This document shows, piece by piece, positions 18,920-20,885 of a stretch of 20,885 nucleotides of DNA. The stretch is taken from NCBI GenBank assembly GCA_036403515.1, contig DASWQV010000098.1, positions 1-20,885 of the forward strand, in the 5' to 3' direction. The notes under the pieces are model-generated. The model did no database searches. It was not told the DNA's origin and worked only from the letters and a program-made list of their open reading frames with translations. The stretch comes from VRUE01 sp036403515 (lineage in GTDB: Bacteria; Actinomycetota; Thermoleophilia; Solirubrobacterales; 70-9). A program made the translations under genes and the position numbers. Positions within the stretch are counted from its first letter, which is position 1. Each line of letters begins with the position of its first letter.

Positions 18920-20885
18920 TTGCCGCCCCCCAAATGGCCCCCGCTTCGGCGATGGTGGTGCTTGCTACAGCGCCCGGCCCTGGCTCGTGGACCCTTGGCG
19001 TGATGGGCACACCGCCGCTTCCGGTGGCGAGCGGGTCGATGGCTGGAAGGGCCTTGGAAGCGGTCGCTCAGCGAAGAGGGCAGGGCGGGAGGATTTCCCT
19101 TTGGCTGGCAGGTATCCCCCTGGCAAGGCTGGCTCGATACTGGCGCAGAAAAGCCCCCTCCCACCCGGGCGTCGTAGATGGATCGCACTTCACTTTTGTC
19201 CTGCGGCACCAGCATCGCGTGGGTGCTGAAGAAAACATTGGCACCATCAGGCGTCACCCCGTAGAGCCGACTGGGCAGAGAGCTCTGACCGGACGAGATG
19301 AGGAAGGCGCGGCCCCCCTCCCACTCGTAGACATCGACGGCCTCGTTGACGTCGGTGGGCGTGAGCGATTCCGCCGTTTCGAAGAAAATCATGCGGCCGC
19401 CGTCGACCACATTGGGAATGGCAACGAGGGCCGCCGTGGAGTCGAGCCCCTGGAAATGCTGAAGGTGCGCATCGGAGGTGGCGGTTGCCAGACTGGGATT
19501 GCATGAGACACATGAAAGATTTCCGCCGTTGCCCGTGTCGTAGCGGTAGATCTCGCTGTGACCATCGCTGTCATAGCTAGTCAGGTTGGCGCGCGACTCG
19601 AAGACGAGCACCCGGCCGTCAGGAGTGGTGCGCGACGTATCCCGCGCTGGCCCGACGTTGACGTTCGGTTCGGGGGCGACCGCCGACCTGGTCCATTCCG
19701 CGAGACTTGCTTCCTCGCCACCGGTGACGACGTCTTCGGAACCGACGGTTGCAATGAAGCGCGTGGATTCCCCGTCCCAGACATAGAGGTTGTCGCCGCC
19801 GGGGCTGCCGCTGGTGCCGTCCAGCTGTTCGGGCGAAATGAAGTAAACGCGCGAGCCATCTTCGGCGACATTGACGAAAACCGCCCCCCCGCCCGGCGTT
19901 ATTGGGGTCGTGCTTTCCGCATCCGCGTCGAACGCGAAAAGCTGACCCACGTGCGTGGATGATTCCTGGTCAGGTTCGTCGGTTGCGACGTAGAAGACCC
20001 TGTCCCCGTTGCGAGAGACGCCGGCAAAGGTGTCTGTCCCCAGGGTCGCGCCGGCGACAACGGGGATTGTCCGTCCTTCACGTCGCTCGAACAGCGTGGT
20101 AGGCCCGCCGTCCCCGAATTCGTCTTCTTCGAGCTTGAAGAGAATCGAGGAACCATCCCGTGACGCGCCCTGGTAATAGGTGGTGGTGCCGGCCGGTGGC
20201 GTTTTGTCGCCCGGAAGCAGCGATGCGACGCGCGTGCCATCAGCGGTCCGGTCGTAGACGGCGCCGGTGGGATTGACGAGGCCCTTGCCGGTGCCAGGGC
20301 CGATCGCTTCGGGCGCCTCCGGCTCGAGCTGGACGTTTGAGGTAAAGATCACGTGCCCCCCGTCCTCGGTGATCAGCCTCACGTTGGCATTCTGGTCGGT
20401 GGCGATAGAGCCCCTTCCGGCCAGTTCGAAGACTCCGGCTGGGTTGCGGACGTAGCTCGTCCGTTCGCCGTTGATGACCAGAGTCCCTTTGTCGAACGGG
20501 CTTTCGTTGGTTCCGAGGGTGGAGTAGCCAAGGTCCGGCGAGAAGCAGGAGCCGGCCTGGGGGACTTCCGCTTCAGAGCCCAGGGGCCCATCCCGGTGCG
20601 TGATCCAGCCAATTCCCGGGCTGCGCACCGCCTGATAGGTGTCGTGGAAGCCGTTGCCCCCCAAGTCGGGAATCGACCCTCCTTCGGTGAAGAACTCGAA
20701 CTTCGTACCGTCCTCGTTGGTCAACGCCGTCACGAAACAGTCGAAGCCCCCTTCTCCTAGGGCCGAGACTCCGGGCGGCGCCGCACCGGTGTCGGGCGGG
20801 CTAACGAGCTCGTAAGCGCGGCCGTCAGGTAGTCCTCGGAAGGGCACCGCAAAGGTCCCGAAGACCTCATCGTCGCCGGCTTTCG
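18916..20885 (-). CDS. PD40/TolB-type beta-propeller surface protein, 5' end beyond the window
   Basis: The open frame runs into the right edge (reading KAGDDEVFGTFAVPFRGLPD at the boundary), so its start and any signal peptide are outside. About 655 residues are visible. After FRGLPDGRAYELVSPPD come propeller blades with repeated D-G-x-x-(V/I)-x-F motifs, each followed by a strand ending in Y-x-x-D or similar: DGGHVIFTS, DGSSILFKL, NGDRVFYVA, DGSRVYFIS, DGRVLVFES, GGRMIFFET and DGANVFFST. A CVSC pair is near the middle. The last 50 residues are strongly basic and His-rich (RPARHRKRRCAHHAK, CSKHHHRRSGGH), unlike the acidic body. This could be a wall-binding or metal-binding tail. It is coupled to the next gene by GTGA. 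The family is common in Solirubrobacterales, function unknown. Confidence 0.85.
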   Translation of the reverse strand, partial: KAGDDEVFGTFAVPFRGLPDGRAYELVSPPDTGAAPPGVSALGEGGFDCFVTALTNEDGTKFEFFTEGGSIPDLGGNGFHDTYQAVRSPGIGWITHRDGPLGSEAEVPQAGSCFSPDLGYSTLGTNESPFDKGTLVINGERTSYVRNPAGVFELAGRGSIATDQNANVRLITEDGGHVIFTSNVQLEPEAPEAIGPGTGKGLVNPTGAVYDRTADGTRVASLLPGDKTPPAGTTTYYQGASRDGSSILFKLEEDEFGDGGPTTLFERREGRTIPVVAGATLGTDTFAGVSRNGDRVFYVATDEPDQESSTHVGQLFAFDADAESTTPITPGGGAVFVNVAEDGSRVYFISPEQLDGTSGSPGGDNLYVWDGESTRFIATVGSEDVVTGGEEASLAEWTRSAVAPEPNVNVGPARDTSRTTPDGRVLVFESRANLTSYDSDGHSEIYRYDTGNGGNLSCVSCNPSLATATSDAHLQHFQGLDSTAALVAIPNVVDGGRMIFFETAESLTPTDVNEAVDVYEWEGGRAFLISSGQSSLPSRLYGVTPDGANVFFSTHAMLVPQDKSEVRSIYDARVGGGFSAPVSSQPCQGDTCQPKGNPPALPSSLSDRFQGPSSHRPARHRKRRCAHHAKGPRARAGRCSKHHHRRSGGHLGGGK

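Noticed and set aside
1..20885. A CRISPR array
   Set aside because: No set of regularly spaced repeats with unique spacers was seen. The only repeated short motifs are the att cores, GTGGCAAGG, the 13-base pair and the TATAGC array, none with array structure.

Overview
The window reads as chromosome of a high-GC actinobacterium, most likely class Thermoleophilia (Solirubrobacterales-like). I infer this from the base composition, from the paired surface-protein genes at the right end (one opens with FRGLPDGRAYELVSPP, the other has repeated C-x(9-16)-CP-x(2)-S-x-(I/V)-x-G modules), and from frequent leaderless starts. That placement is from memory, not from a search.

Left backbone (1-5384, all minus strand): an operon-like series with tight junctions. 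It runs M29 aminopeptidase, glutamate formimidoyltransferase, a small basic two-helix membrane protein, an MBL-fold hydrolase, hisS and aspS (cut by the left edge). Two junctions are 4-base overlaps (GTGA and ATGA).

A tRNA with anticodon CAT (5454-5527, plus strand) follows. Its 3' part recurs at 12793-12846 and 15508-15549, so two mobile elements sit in tandem in its 3' end. Element 1 (about 5528-12839, 7.3 kb) is plus-strand throughout. It carries a small membrane protein, a DUF5678-like plus retropepsin-like pair, a small HTH protein, a winged-helix protein, two overlapping paralogous XRE regulators, a Replication-relaxation family gene broken by a frameshift, an excisionase-like protein, a complete tyrosine integrase and two hypothetical genes. 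Element 2 (about 12840-15545, 2.7 kb) has no integrase. It starts with a decayed copy of element 1's left end and carries one hypothetical gene and a convergent AAA ATPase with a striking symmetric four-half-site operator. Repeats of GTGGCAAGG next to the att sites look like arm-type integrase sites shared by both elements. The arrangement fits accretion of an integrase-less (CIME-like) element beside an autonomous one.

Right backbone (15549-20885, minus strand): a short putative two-helix membrane protein with its own sigma70-like promoter, then two translationally coupled genes for large exported proteins. One is a Cys-repeat protein and the other a PD40/TolB-type beta-propeller whose 5' end lies beyond the right edge.

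Across backbone and elements, at least eight genes have a TANNNT hexamer ending exactly 6 or 7 bases before the start codon, the signature of leaderless transcription. I used it to choose several starts. No CRISPR array, rRNA, intact insertion sequence, conjugation gene or phage structural gene was seen.
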